Source: Balanoglossus misakiensis
Lineage: Eukaryota; Hemichordata
Reading direction: 5' to 3'
Length of the DNA stretch: 64,000 nt
NCBI GenBank assembly: GCA_040954595.2
Contig: CM082585.2
Location: forward strand, 7,502,001-7,566,000
Both the position numbers and the translations under genes were made by a program. Below are positions 54,484-64,000 of this stretch, one piece after another. The stretch's first letter is position 1, and the number at the start of each line of letters is the position of its first letter. The notes beneath the pieces are model-generated. The model was given only the letters and a program-made list of their open reading frames with translations. It was not told the origin of the DNA and ran no database searches.

Positions 54484-55660
54484 GTACTTATAACATTCTT
54501 CTACATTCTATAAGCTGTGTCTTTTCTACTGATAACCACACTCAAAATGGCGCTGTTAGATTGACAGCAAGCTCGGGGCATTTCATTCTGCATATACGGG
54601 ATTTTTGAAACATGCGATGTATATTATCAATGAAACAGAGCTCACAAGAAACCACGTCCGTTCACTTCATTCATTCATTTGACAATCACATACGGCGATG
54701 GGGAAACATGGACTTTTTCTTAATGTAATACTGCCCTCAATAGTATAGCATTTGCATTTCATTTGTTTTTACAGGTATGGTTGACTGCAGCAAGGACAGT
54801 TTGCACCACCTGTTGAGTCAGTCAGGTCCTGGCAACGCATGCGCCATTGTCATTGGTGGCGCTCCGGAGTCGCTGGAAGCTCACCCTGGATCCAGCACCA
54901 CCGTACTGTCCCAGAGGAAAGGTTTCATCAAAATCGCCCTCAGAACAGGGTAAGTGTCAGCGATTTGCTTAGTCTGGTTCCCTGCCATGCGCCGTGTGAG
55001 TCTCACTTAGAGTTTATGATGCATTTGCTTTCTTTAAACCAGAGCCCATTTGGTGCCCGTGTATTCCTTCGGAGAAAACAACGTGTACGAGCAGGTGTCG
55101 AATCCACCGGGGTCATTCCTCAGAACCGTACAGAACGCATTGCAGAAAATCTGTGGTTTCGCCGCGCCTGTCTTCAGGGGGCGTGGCCTCTTCAATTACA
55201 GCTTTGGGTTGCTGCCCCAAAGGCATCCGATCAGTTCTGTAGGTGAGTACGGCAACCTTCCAACGAACTAGTGGTGGCGCTGTCACTGCAGTGTCACGTG
55301 AATGAATAAACCAATCAATATTCCGGAAGTGAAATGAAGAAGATTTTATTTTGTGTAAAACATATTGGATTGTGGGTAATCTTTTTATACGTTCATATCG
55401 CATGTCAATCATGGAAACAATGTGTGAAATCAAAAGGAAGCGTAGTGCCAGCAACGATATTTCTTACATACATTTGGAAAACGTTCGGTTCGTTGTTTTT
55501 TTCAGTGGGAACACCGATCCCAGTGGAGAAGATTGAAGAACCGACAAAAGAAGACATCGACAAACTGCACGATACGTACATCCGGGCATTATCAAACCTA
55601 TTCAATGTACATAAAAGTAAACACCCACTCTACAAAGATAAGGAATTATTCATTATGTAG
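53991..55660 (+). CDS. DGAT2/MOGAT-family acyltransferase B, complete four-exon gene
   Basis: Coding exons are 53991-54483, 54775-54949, 55043-55242 and 55506-55660, with the same lengths (493, 175, 200, 155 nt) and phases as gene A, again 340 residues. An N-terminal hydrophobic region at about 30-67 precedes TPARGGRR, then FHPHG at 113-117, FCNFATEATGFSKTFPGI, GGAPESL, RKGFIKIAL, LVPVYSFGENNVY, NPPGS and FRGRG. An enzyme of triacylglycerol or monoacylglycerol acylation at the ER is expected from the family, with substrate unknown. The ATG at 53991 aligns with that of gene A. The longer frame upstream begins only at TTG. The exon 1 donor (GTACTT) is weak. The gene is convergent with the GPCR gene 752 bp downstream. 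Confidence 0.93.
54775..54949 (+). CDS. Acyltransferase B exon 2
   Basis: Exon 2 has 175 nt after TTTTTACAG. The spare G plus GT makes Gly, followed by MVDCSKDSLHHLL, GGAPESLEAHPGS and RKGFIKIALRTG. The donor is GTAAGT. Confidence 0.93.
55043..55242 (+). CDS. Acyltransferase B exon 3
   Basis: Exon 3 has 200 nt after TTTAAACCAG. It encodes AHLVPVYSFGENNVY, FRGRG and NYSFGLLP, and ends in phase 1 before GTGAGT. Confidence 0.93.
55506..55660 (+). CDS. Acyltransferase B exon 4
   Basis: Exon 4 has 155 nt after a T-rich acceptor. It starts VGTPIPVEKIEEPT and ends KELFIM before TAG, in register with gene A. Confidence 0.94.
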
Positions 55661-56412
55661 GGAATATGATAACAAACCAGTCAGATTCTTGAAATCACCT
55701 GATCGAGTAAAGAAATTATTTACGTCGCTGCACATATGGAATTAAAAGAAATTGTCTTCCAGACAAAACGAAATCGACCCTGATCAGTATACCTTTTGGA
55801 CAGCGACATGCGTGTAGTGCTCATTAGTAAATTCTTCCAATACCATTTGACAGGCCACGCCCAATACTCGTACGCAAATCGCGTGCAAATCGTGTAAATA
55901 GTTTTATAAGGCACTATAGTACTCATACCAGCCTTTTCTACAGTTTGTCTAAATAGTACATGCCAAGACATTGACACAGAACTGACGGCAATAATTATGG
56001 ACAGAACGTCATTGTGTCTTTGTAACACGGTGTAACGTCATGTCTCGTAGGCGTCAATTTCTTCAGAATGTTTATCATATCACAGGCAATGCATTACACA
56101 TGTAAATAACATATCTTGTTGTCGACACGAAATTGTAAAATGCTGCCGTCCATTTCTACTTGGCGAATACCTAGTATGGCGATCTTGGATTTATATCCTT
56201 ATTGAAGTGCGGTTTATAGACCAGTGGCCAAAATGCATGTTTTATCATCCTGTCTTACGAGTGATTCGCCGGAAAGCCACTTTCGCGGTGTTTAATAACA
56301 CTGCCATGGCAACATCATATGTTAGATTTTTAACACCACCAATTTGACCGTGACATTGTCGATGTGAACCTTGTGGGGGAACATTCGGGTATCTCCCTTG
56401 GCTGTCTTCAAA
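55661..56412. other. Convergent 3' spacer between acyltransferase B and the GPCR
   Basis: Both genes end towards this 752-bp interval. ATTAAA at 55741-55746 could serve gene B. No clear signal for the minus-strand gene is seen close to its stop. No coding exon. Confidence 0.6.
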
Positions 56413-56990
56413 CTAGCAGAATAGTTGTTTGGCGTGTGCGCGGTAGTTTTTCCCAAGGAATGCGTAAAGAACTGGATTCATGGCGGAGTTGAAATATGTG
56501 AGACACAGGGCGTAATTGGAGAGTTTCAGCACCAGCGGGCTGTAATTGTCGCTGTTTATGATCAGGTAGATTCTGATCACGTGCACAGGTCCCCAGCAGA
56601 CGGCGAAGAACACGACGATCATCATCACCATGACCGTCACGCGCACCTTCTGGTTGGCCGGCTCCCTGTCCGAGTTGAAGCGGGCGCGACCCTTGGCCTT
56701 CTCGGCGCTCGGCTTGCCGTTCCTGCCGTCCAGTGCGACGCTCGTCGTCCGCCCGAAGGTCTTCCTCAGCCTCCCCGGGAGCTTCCTGGTGCAGATCTTC
56801 GCCGCTATGCCGACGTTACACGCGACGATGATGGTCAGCGGGACGGCGTACATCACCAGAACCTCGTACACCGTGTAGATGGTGAGCTTGATCGGCTTGT
56901 CGAAGAAGTACGTGCAGGTGGGAGACCGAGTAGTCGGCTCGATCATAACACCATAAAACATCACCACGGGCAAATGCAGTAAAAACGACG
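56413..56990 (-). CDS. KISS1R-like GPCR exon 3: rest of TM4 to C-terminus
   Basis: The acceptor CGATTTCAG before CGTCG gives a phase that joins IIWL to TSFLLHLP, matching the TM4 length of KISS1R. Open sequence further upstream (to 57051) is intronic because it would bring in a stop when joined. The exon has ECL2 Cys172, TM5, a long basic ICL3, TM6 with CWGP, TM7 with NPxxY, and a stop at 56413-56415. Confidence 0.88.
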
Positions 56991-59900
56991 CTGAAATCGA
57001 ATAAATCTGTATTAAAAATATCGTATGACTCCTGCTTCTATCCTGCGGCAAATAAGAGCTTATTAAAACCGTGCGTCAGACAATGATCACAATTGTGATT
57101 TTACAGATTGAACTCGGGCACCCTGTCTCGTCTCATAATTATATTTCAGAGCAAGAACATTTTTCGTGTTATCACAAAGCACAAAAAGAGAACTGACATT
57201 CATTTAAAATGGCGTTGTTGTCTTAGAATTCCAAATCTAATTCAATAACATAGCAGAGACGGTCCAGAAATTAGCATACAACATGGGACGCATGCGCGCC
57301 GCACCGCACCGCACCACGCCAGGTGCACTGGCCAAAATGTATGCCATCATATTCAAATTTGGCGCGTGACGTATAAATGACCCTTTTGTTTTATTTCGAG
57401 CTCAAACAATCCGTACTGAGTCAGCCCATGTTCCGCATAATTTACATAACAATATGACTTGAGTAGGTGGTATGCCTGGCTTGCATCTCCTGGCTGAAAC
57501 CGTGCGAAGGACCTGCACCAGAGGCCATGACAAAATATGGAATTACGTTTTTCCCCAACTGGTCGTATTTGCAAGCTTGCGATATTGGCGGTTAATTGGA
57601 CTGAACACTTTTGGAACAAGTCACAAGTTTAGCTCGGCATTTTGATTGAAATACGTGGAATACGGCAAGAAAAGTGACAGAGCACGCGGTCAATGAAGGA
57701 CTCGTTCGCCGAACGACACGACAGTTTCAATGGATATCGCAGTCACGGACACTTGCCAGGTGGATGGCCGTCTTTTCACTTTCGTTATTTCGGACAGAAC
57801 TCAAGAAAAGGCGCTGGTAAGTTTACTATATTATTTTATGCTTCGTCGGTAACTGACTTGCTTGCAAATACGCTGTCGATGCAATATCTCGACCGAATGA
57901 CATGATAGGCTCAGTGATTACAATCATTCGAGCTGTTAGCTCTCTCGGCTTAGTTTGCTGTCGTGTGGTTTAATCGGAAACCGGTAACGACGTGCAGTGC
58001 AGGGTTTCGTGACTGCCGAGGGCTGGCACCATACCGGTGCGTGCTGTCATACTTAGCTACGCAACGAAACATCAGTTTCCGATGATTGCGGCGCTACCTA
58101 GCAACATCAACTCAGAACACGGGCCTTTGACGTCACGGCGTATTAAGAGAAAAATCCTCCGAGACACCGAGAGAGGATGATTTCATTTTGTCACTTAGTT
58201 TCAATTGATTAGCGTTTCTCCAATTATTTCGCGACAACAAAACGCTAATTAAAATGCCGCTCAGAAAAGAAATAATTGGAATTGACGAGAAGCGATCTTC
58301 AGGGTCCCATGAGGCGTTGCGTTGTTACAGCGGCGGAAAATAATTTCTTGGCAGACGAGACGCGAACTCACGAGGGAACGAAGTCGCTCTCTCGACACTT
58401 TCGTTATCTGTGTTTTACGGAGTTGTTATTTCCAGGATTTCCGATAGGTAAAATGGAAGATATTGTCATTTCGTTTAATTGCTGATTTTGTCAAAGGGTT
58501 ATTAACCTCAGTGTAACATAGTACACAAAGGAAAAAAATCACCGGACCGTGGACCATACAAATCGCGCAATACTGTGAAACACCCACAATCAACGGCTTT
58601 TGTATACACTCCTGCTGTTGTCTGGGAGCGGCACTGATGCTACGACCTCAAAGGTCACAGGTTACCGGTGCCAATAAAAATAACCCGAGCTCTGATATCT
58701 ATCACAGTGCAGACGTACGTTTTTATTTGCGTCTTTTTCTGATCTATCTGTCATTCTTTTCTGAGGTGAGAGGTTATCCTTCTGAAAGAATACGCGATCA
58801 ATCACGTCGCGATATGGTACTGTCGATGTTTGCAAGTGAATTACCAGCTAGCTTATAAACTTTAGGGCCAACGGCCGGAAAGTAATTGCCTTGAAGGCGC
58901 ACTTTCCAATCCCTGGTTTGCGTAAGAGTTTGATTGACATGCGCCCCCAAGACGGGGAAACTGGTCAGTCCCTTATAGTCGCATCCGTTATGGGCAATAA
59001 CGCTATAGTTACATACTTGCGGTGATAGTATTTGTGCGCGACATAGGATTTGAGACCGAAGGCGACTTCAAAGTAATCTTGTATTTTCTGGAGCGTGTCC
59101 TCTATAATGTCCATTCCCACAATGAACGCCGCCATTAAATCCTGGCCAATTTATGTGGGGTGCCGCCTTTAATTCAGACTACGTTTTATAAATTGGCCAT
59201 TTTCCAAATTGTTATCTTGAACACGAGCGTGTACGTATCGGATCTCCCCGACTCTTCTCAGCTCTGTCAAAAAAGGCAGGGCTAATTACGTGTTAAATAC
59301 TACTCTATTTGACCGTATGTCCATATATATAGCACAATTAAATTCAAGAGGCAGGCAAGTAACATGGCCCTTCTCAACGGGGGGTATCAAGCCATTAGCT
59401 TCCAAGTCCAGGACTGGCTTTTTTCAGAGCCAAGAACTGACAGATTAGATTCTGCGCTATCGTGGCTCCGAGTATGTGCTTTCATGCTGCGAGTAATGGC
59501 ACGGGACACGCGTACAACGTGTCGGAGTCCAATACGAACTAATAATGCAATATAATAACATATCTCTGGTGGCCAACCCCGTCTACGCGTTAAATGACGT
59601 GGAACAGAGCTATAAAATTTTAACGGCACGCAGTTATAAAAAAAACTCACGAAAGAATTGCGACTTAACTCACTTAGCCATATTATCCCAATGGAAACGT
59701 AGACGATCTTTTTCGTTCTCCGTGCGCGTGCCTTCAGAGGGTTGAAGATGACGGCACACCTGTCCATAGTCATGATGGTTAGCGTGCCACAGGTTGCTTG
59801 AACGGACACCTGGTCAAAAAGGACATAGAATCGGACATCATGATAAGGCCCGCGGTCAGTTCCCCTTACACTCGGCCCCATGTTAAACTCCGCAAGAAAC

Positions 59901-60611
59901 AAACCATTGATTGACATTCAGAATAGTTGATACTGATACAAAGCAGGAATCGCTTTTGGCACATTGGTTCATCTGTCGGTTGATAGCTTCAGTTTACAAG
60001 TCCTTAAAGCCAGTTCCATGCTAGGATAAGCTCTGAAAATGTATCCATGAAATGAAGACACGGTGTCACACGCCGTCCTCGCCTTTCACTATAAATCAAA
60101 TGTTACACGATATGTGTGCATTAACCCTTTCGACGGACGCCATAGTTAATTTGTCGTAATTTGTCAAAAAATTGATCTCATAACTATTGCCTTATTATTT
60201 TTTCCGAAAAATTGGTCAATACCTGCAGATAATGGAAGATAATGCCCATCTGGTCTACAATTAAGAGGGGAAATAGGGAAAACTTTGCGAAAATGATAAA
60301 ATACTCACACTCTGCATGTAGACGATGAAGCGACACATGAAGTCTCCCAGAGTCCATACTCCGCCGTGGACGAGCGTCACGGTGGCGGGAACGGCGCAGG
60401 CCAACAGGAAACAAATGTCGGACTTGGCCAAGTTGGAAATGTAGGTGTTGGTCACACTGTGCATGTCGGAAAACCTGATGACGATGTACACGACCAGCGA
60501 GTTGCCGAATATCCCGACGATGGCCAGAACTCCGAAAATAGCCGCCGTCACGGGGTCCCGCTGGTCGTCCAGGTCGGTCGCATTGTGCAGTGTGCCATTT
60601 ACGGTTTCCAT
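56413..60611 (-). CDS. Kisspeptin-receptor (GPR54)-like rhodopsin-class GPCR, complete three-exon gene
   Basis: Minus-strand exons 60611-60309, 59809-59674 and 56990-56413 join in phases 0 and 1 to give 1,017 nt and 338 residues. The N-terminus has two N-glycosylation sequons (NGT, NAT). TM1 carries GN (N37), TM2 LAKSD (D65), and C93 pairs with ECL2 C172. TM3 ends DRC instead of DRY. TM6 has CWGP and TM7 NPVLYAFLG. The blocks VSVQATC before DRx, TLGDFMCRFIVYMQ and NPVLYAFLG resemble vertebrate KISS1R (VSVQATC, LGDFMCKFVNYIQ, NPLLYAFLG), closer than galanin or allatostatin receptors as I recall them. It should be a plasma-membrane neuropeptide receptor. The ligand is inferred. The C-tail is very short, ending KQLFC, whereas human KISS1R has about 398 residues. 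Confidence 0.88.
56991..59673 (-). other. GPCR intron 2 (2.7 kb)
   Basis: No receptor exon is missing by phase. A plus-strand frame from 57693 ends at a strong GTAAGT donor (GT at 57817) but shows no homology. A perfect TGACGTCA lies at 58128-58135, next to GCTACCTAGCAAC-like sequence that may be promoter-like. Otherwise nothing is recognised. Confidence 0.55.
58128..58135. promoter_or_regulatory. Perfect CRE (TGACGTCA) in GPCR intron 2
   Basis: A full palindromic CREB/ATF site. Its location inside an intron makes the role uncertain. Confidence 0.25.
59674..59809 (-). CDS. KISS1R-like GPCR exon 2: TM3, DRC, start of TM4
   Basis: The exon has 136 nt, from a TTTTTGACCAG acceptor to GTGAGT. 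It starts VSVQATCGTL and reads MTMDRCAVIFNPL, then a basic ICL2 (ARARRTKK), ending in TM4 at IIWL. The phase-1 A completes Thr147 with the next exon. Confidence 0.9.
60309..60611 (-). CDS. KISS1R-like GPCR exon 1: N-terminus to start of TM3
   Basis: The exon has 101 codons from ATG 60611 to AGT before GTGAGT. It encodes METVNG..., TM1, TM2 and the TM3 entry with C93. A longer open frame upstream begins only at GTG and lacks receptor-like sequence, so ATG 60611 is preferred. Confidence 0.9.
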
Positions 60612-63600
60612 GCCCCGAACTTTCTGTAGACGCCACACCACCAACCGCCAAAAGAACGTGTATTTTCCCTTACGCTGTTGTCTCCCCGACTGTACCGTAC
60701 ACACTCGATGTGAATTTTTAACAGGCTGAACGGAAGAAGACGATTACTTAGTTCAGTTACATTGAGGGAGTGGTCAGAAATTTCGCTGCGGGGGTATAGG
60801 GCTGAAAAATGCAGTAGCAATCTTTTCGACTGGCGTAAGTTCTTAATCTAATCGCAAACCGGTGTATATCAATATATATGAAGGACAATGTGTTTTAAAG
60901 GCTTTGCCTACACCCTTAACCCTCCCAAACATTCAGTATCGTCACCGTTTCAACCAATAACGATATTACTATCACTACTTCAATATACAGTGAGTACCGG
61001 GGTTGACAGAAGACAGTTAACACCGCCGCCTTAGTGTCCAGAATAGAATGCATTGCGACTCATGGGGGGTGCTCGATCATTGACGCAAACTCCATTGTTT
61101 GCCGCGAGCAATCCTTATATATTTAGAAGGGGGAAAACCAGCAAAAAGAAAGGTTTCTCCTGTCGCCACAAAGCCGGGGCAAATCGCTTTGTTGGTAGAA
61201 ATATTGAGAGATATTTTCAGCCTTTGTAATATTCCTGGCTGAAAACACTGCTGTTCACGGGTAAATCCTCAACAAGCTGGTGCAGCTATATAAGATCATA
61301 TAGTGGGACATAACATGGAAATAACAGGTCACAAGAGACCAGTGATGTTGCCCAGGGGATGCCAGTCATATGTAACCACAAACTTTTGCAATCAATCACT
61401 GGTACTGATTTAAAACAAAGGGCGAGCTCTGACGTCAGTTTCTATTACAATTATAAGATTATCCGAACATCTGTTACGATGCAGAGCCGGTTGCATGCCA
61501 CTTGGCTGTTTTCGTATATGTAGCACGAATACAAACTGTCCACGCATCATACGATTGTTTATTTGAAGCAGGCCACAGAAAGAGGTACGAACAGCAGCAA
61601 AATCAATGTTGCCAAGTGGTAGCCGTAGGCCAGCATTTTAAATCAAACTATATTTAAAAAAAATACAAATCTGCAGTTACACTATGAGTTGTTACTGTTT
61701 CTTAATGTGGTAGATATTAGATAAAGAAATTGTATGTTCCTTGCAAAATTAAAATGTGTGTGCTACATACGTGTTCCAAACGGTCCTATCGATGCAGAAA
61801 CAGACAGATGTGACGTGACCTTCTGCGACATAACGTAAAGATGGTGTAAATTATGTAATGGGGGAATCGGAGAATATCCTGTAGATTTGTTACAAAATCC
61901 AGTAATATGATAAACGCACCGTGTGGAGACTGAAACAAATGTTGTGAAAACTAGGTTTTGCTGACCGTTTGAATTCACCAAGGGGCTTTCAAACGTCATA
62001 ATGTTAACACTATCGATGGCGGTAGTTACCTCAAGAGGTGAATTCTGTCGTTCAAATTCTAGTTAATTTTGAAGGCTATTGGCACGTGATCAAGGGACAT
62101 GTCTGGGGTGTTGCAGTGTGTCGTTTTTGGATTGTCACGTCATTTGTCACGCGTTGACCAAAGTATACGAGATAGAAGGAACAATAGTGCCCAGATGGTG
62201 GGGAACGTGTATTTCCAATAGCGGCCAGGTGGTAGACGAACACCATCTTGACACCATCTGCATTTATTGTTCCCAATGCATACAGAGCTGTTAAATAGAT
62301 TACCCAACCGGATTTTGTCATCCCCCAGTCAAACGTTCGTTTTATATGTTCTCATAAAATATGTCAGATATGAATATTTGATAAATAAACTAAGCAGATT
62401 TATTTACTTTGCTTTTCACCAGGGAGCAGGAATCTTAAAATTGTAATCATCTCATGCAATCAGATATGGCAAGTATTATGTTTGATAGTACTCTATCTGA
62501 GAGCCTACGGCCTTTTATATCCAAAATAAACATATATTCCTCATTCGGTTGAAATTGAAAGTTTTCAAACTGTACAGGTGTCATTCAACAGTGTCTTGTC
62601 AAAGCATGCTAATTTGCATATATCGCGAATTTCTGCAATTGGTGCGGAATGTACAGTCTTTGTACTGGTTTATATTTTTCAACTTGTAATGCCACATGAC
62701 TGTCCAACTTTTTTGGCAATGGCTGTATCCAGCTGCGAGTGTCTCATTTCCAGGTGGGAATGCGGGCTGTATAAGTACGTGTCTATATAAGTAATTGGCA
62801 GAAATGACGGCGTCTACGTACAGTTGAGTGAGATTCAAATGCACCGTCATGTTTGAGCGAACGCCCATCGTCGGGCAGCTGTTGATGGAAACTAAAGATA
62901 TTGATTTGAATGGATAACATATTGTTCATTACTGTTGAGGACTCCCAGTGGTTTTAGTTACACTTCTACGAGTTGAAATAGCCAAGGGCACATAACCCAT
63001 CACCACGCCGCATGCATATGTAACATCCGTTTACCGGTTGAGGCAACGAACTGATCAGATTCAGATCCAATTAATGCCCAGTGTCCCGCGGGGGTGTTGC
63101 AAAGGACGACGACCCCCATGGAAGTGTCTTTGCCTCTGGCATTTTTGTTTCGTTTCTTAAGTGCAACTTGCGAAAACCTCAGCAACCAGAGCGCCATGTT
63201 AGGGCCTAATTTGCTCGCGGATGTAGCGTGGTGACATGGCGAGGCGGACAATGCCTGCACGTATCGATGAAATACGTTCAGCTTACCCGTGTGTACACGC
63301 TGTACGGAAAGTGCCGTCATCCAATTTCTATGCCAGCGCACGAACAAGACCTCAAATTGCACAGACGTCTTCTAAATCCCCACCTGTCATTATTTCTGAT
63401 TTGCGCGATTAAACAAAGGTGACGAAGTGAGACAGGTACCGTGACAAATTGTGTGCGTTTTCACGCTGTACTCTCCGTCTGTTGCTATTCATCAATGGCA
63501 TCTACTATGAAAGCTGAAATGCAGGGACGCATTGGCTGCAAACCACTGCAACCTAACGTTAGCAATCCCGCTCTCCGTTGCATGCCCATTGTTATAACAA

Positions 63601-64000
63601 AACCCTTTTCGGATAACATTCCCTTGTTTCCATTGTTTCAGGCAGTTCAGTGTCTTCGTTTCAAACTGTGCAGTTTACCAGCAAACCATGCACAGGCTAC
63701 ATAAGCCATGCGTGGGGGGCTCGTCGGGGTCTGCCATAAATTCTGACGCTTGTCGATGCTAAACCCTGTCTGAATGTTCCACAAGATAGTGGTTGAAAAA
63801 AAATCAGGATGATACATTTCTATACTTATGATTTTAAACGCACGGACCCCAATTACAAAACATACCGTGGATTTATGTACCGGTTATAATTTGCGGCCAT
63901 AAAACACACACATGAAAAGCGTTCTTGCATTAAAAATAGAGGCCGAGTTGTCCAAGTTAACATGATACGGGCGCATTTAACATGTTTTATCACAGGCCAT
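60612..64000 (-). other. Upstream region of the GPCR gene, no supported gene
   Basis: Open frames here are short (up to 120 codons) and unlike any family I know. The interval must hold the receptor promoter and any leader exon. A TTTGCATAT-type motif at about 62613 is shared with sites elsewhere in the window. Confidence 0.55.
61430..61437. promoter_or_regulatory. Perfect CRE (TGACGTCA) about 0.8 kb upstream of the GPCR start
   Basis: A full palindromic CREB/ATF site lies on the 5' side of the minus-strand receptor gene, where a promoter or leader would be expected. Motif only. Confidence 0.35.

Noticed and set aside
56425-56982. 185-codon plus-strand frame
   Set aside because: It is the antisense shadow of GPCR exon 3.
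56991-57051. Extension of GPCR exon 3 upstream to 57051
   Set aside because: The open frame continues, but joining exon 2 to the acceptor before GATAGAAGC gives an immediate stop. The inner acceptor at 56991 restores frame and TM4 length.

Overview
The window is nuclear DNA of an invertebrate animal. It is intron-rich, has long AT-leaning non-coding stretches, many microsatellites and homopolymer runs, and canonical GT-AG splice sites. No bacterial, viral or clear transposon genes were found. A full YAP homologue, a kisspeptin-receptor-like GPCR and two DGAT2/MOGAT-family enzymes fit a marine bilaterian. A lancelet or acorn-worm-like deuterostome is my best guess, but a lophotrochozoan cannot be excluded from sequence alone.

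Five genes are supported. (1) On the minus strand, 19046 to beyond position 1, lies a very large secreted Ser/Thr-rich protein. A signal-peptide exon (19046-18879), a small Cys/helix exon (10057-9964) and one open exon of at least 9.7 kb (9714-1) join in frame. The big exon carries about 25 SG(D/E) glycosaminoglycan-attachment-like sites, then a second zone of IGAPSPP modules. At least 3,325 residues lie in the window and the C-terminus lies outside it. I recognise no family. (2) On the plus strand, 24886-43156, is a complete five-exon YAP/Yorkie homologue of 475 residues. It has a TEAD-binding region, two WW domains, a coiled coil, a LATS/CK1 degron region and a C-terminal PDZ ligand. (3) and (4) On the plus strand, 50132-51833 and 53991-55660, are tandem DGAT2/MOGAT-family acyltransferases. 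Both have four coding exons of exactly 493, 175, 200 and 155 nt and encode 340 residues. (5) On the minus strand, 60611-56413, is a three-exon kisspeptin-receptor (GPR54)-like rhodopsin-class GPCR of 338 residues.

Layout: the giant matrix-type gene and YAP are divergent (head to head), separated by 5.8 kb of non-coding DNA with two foldback sequences and a perfect CRE palindrome. YAP is followed by about 7 kb containing candidate leader exons for the first acyltransferase. The second acyltransferase and the GPCR are convergent. The last 3.4 kb is non-coding upstream sequence of the GPCR.

All exon models were assembled by eye from splice consensus, reading phase and remembered family features. 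No alignment, profile search or transcript evidence was available.
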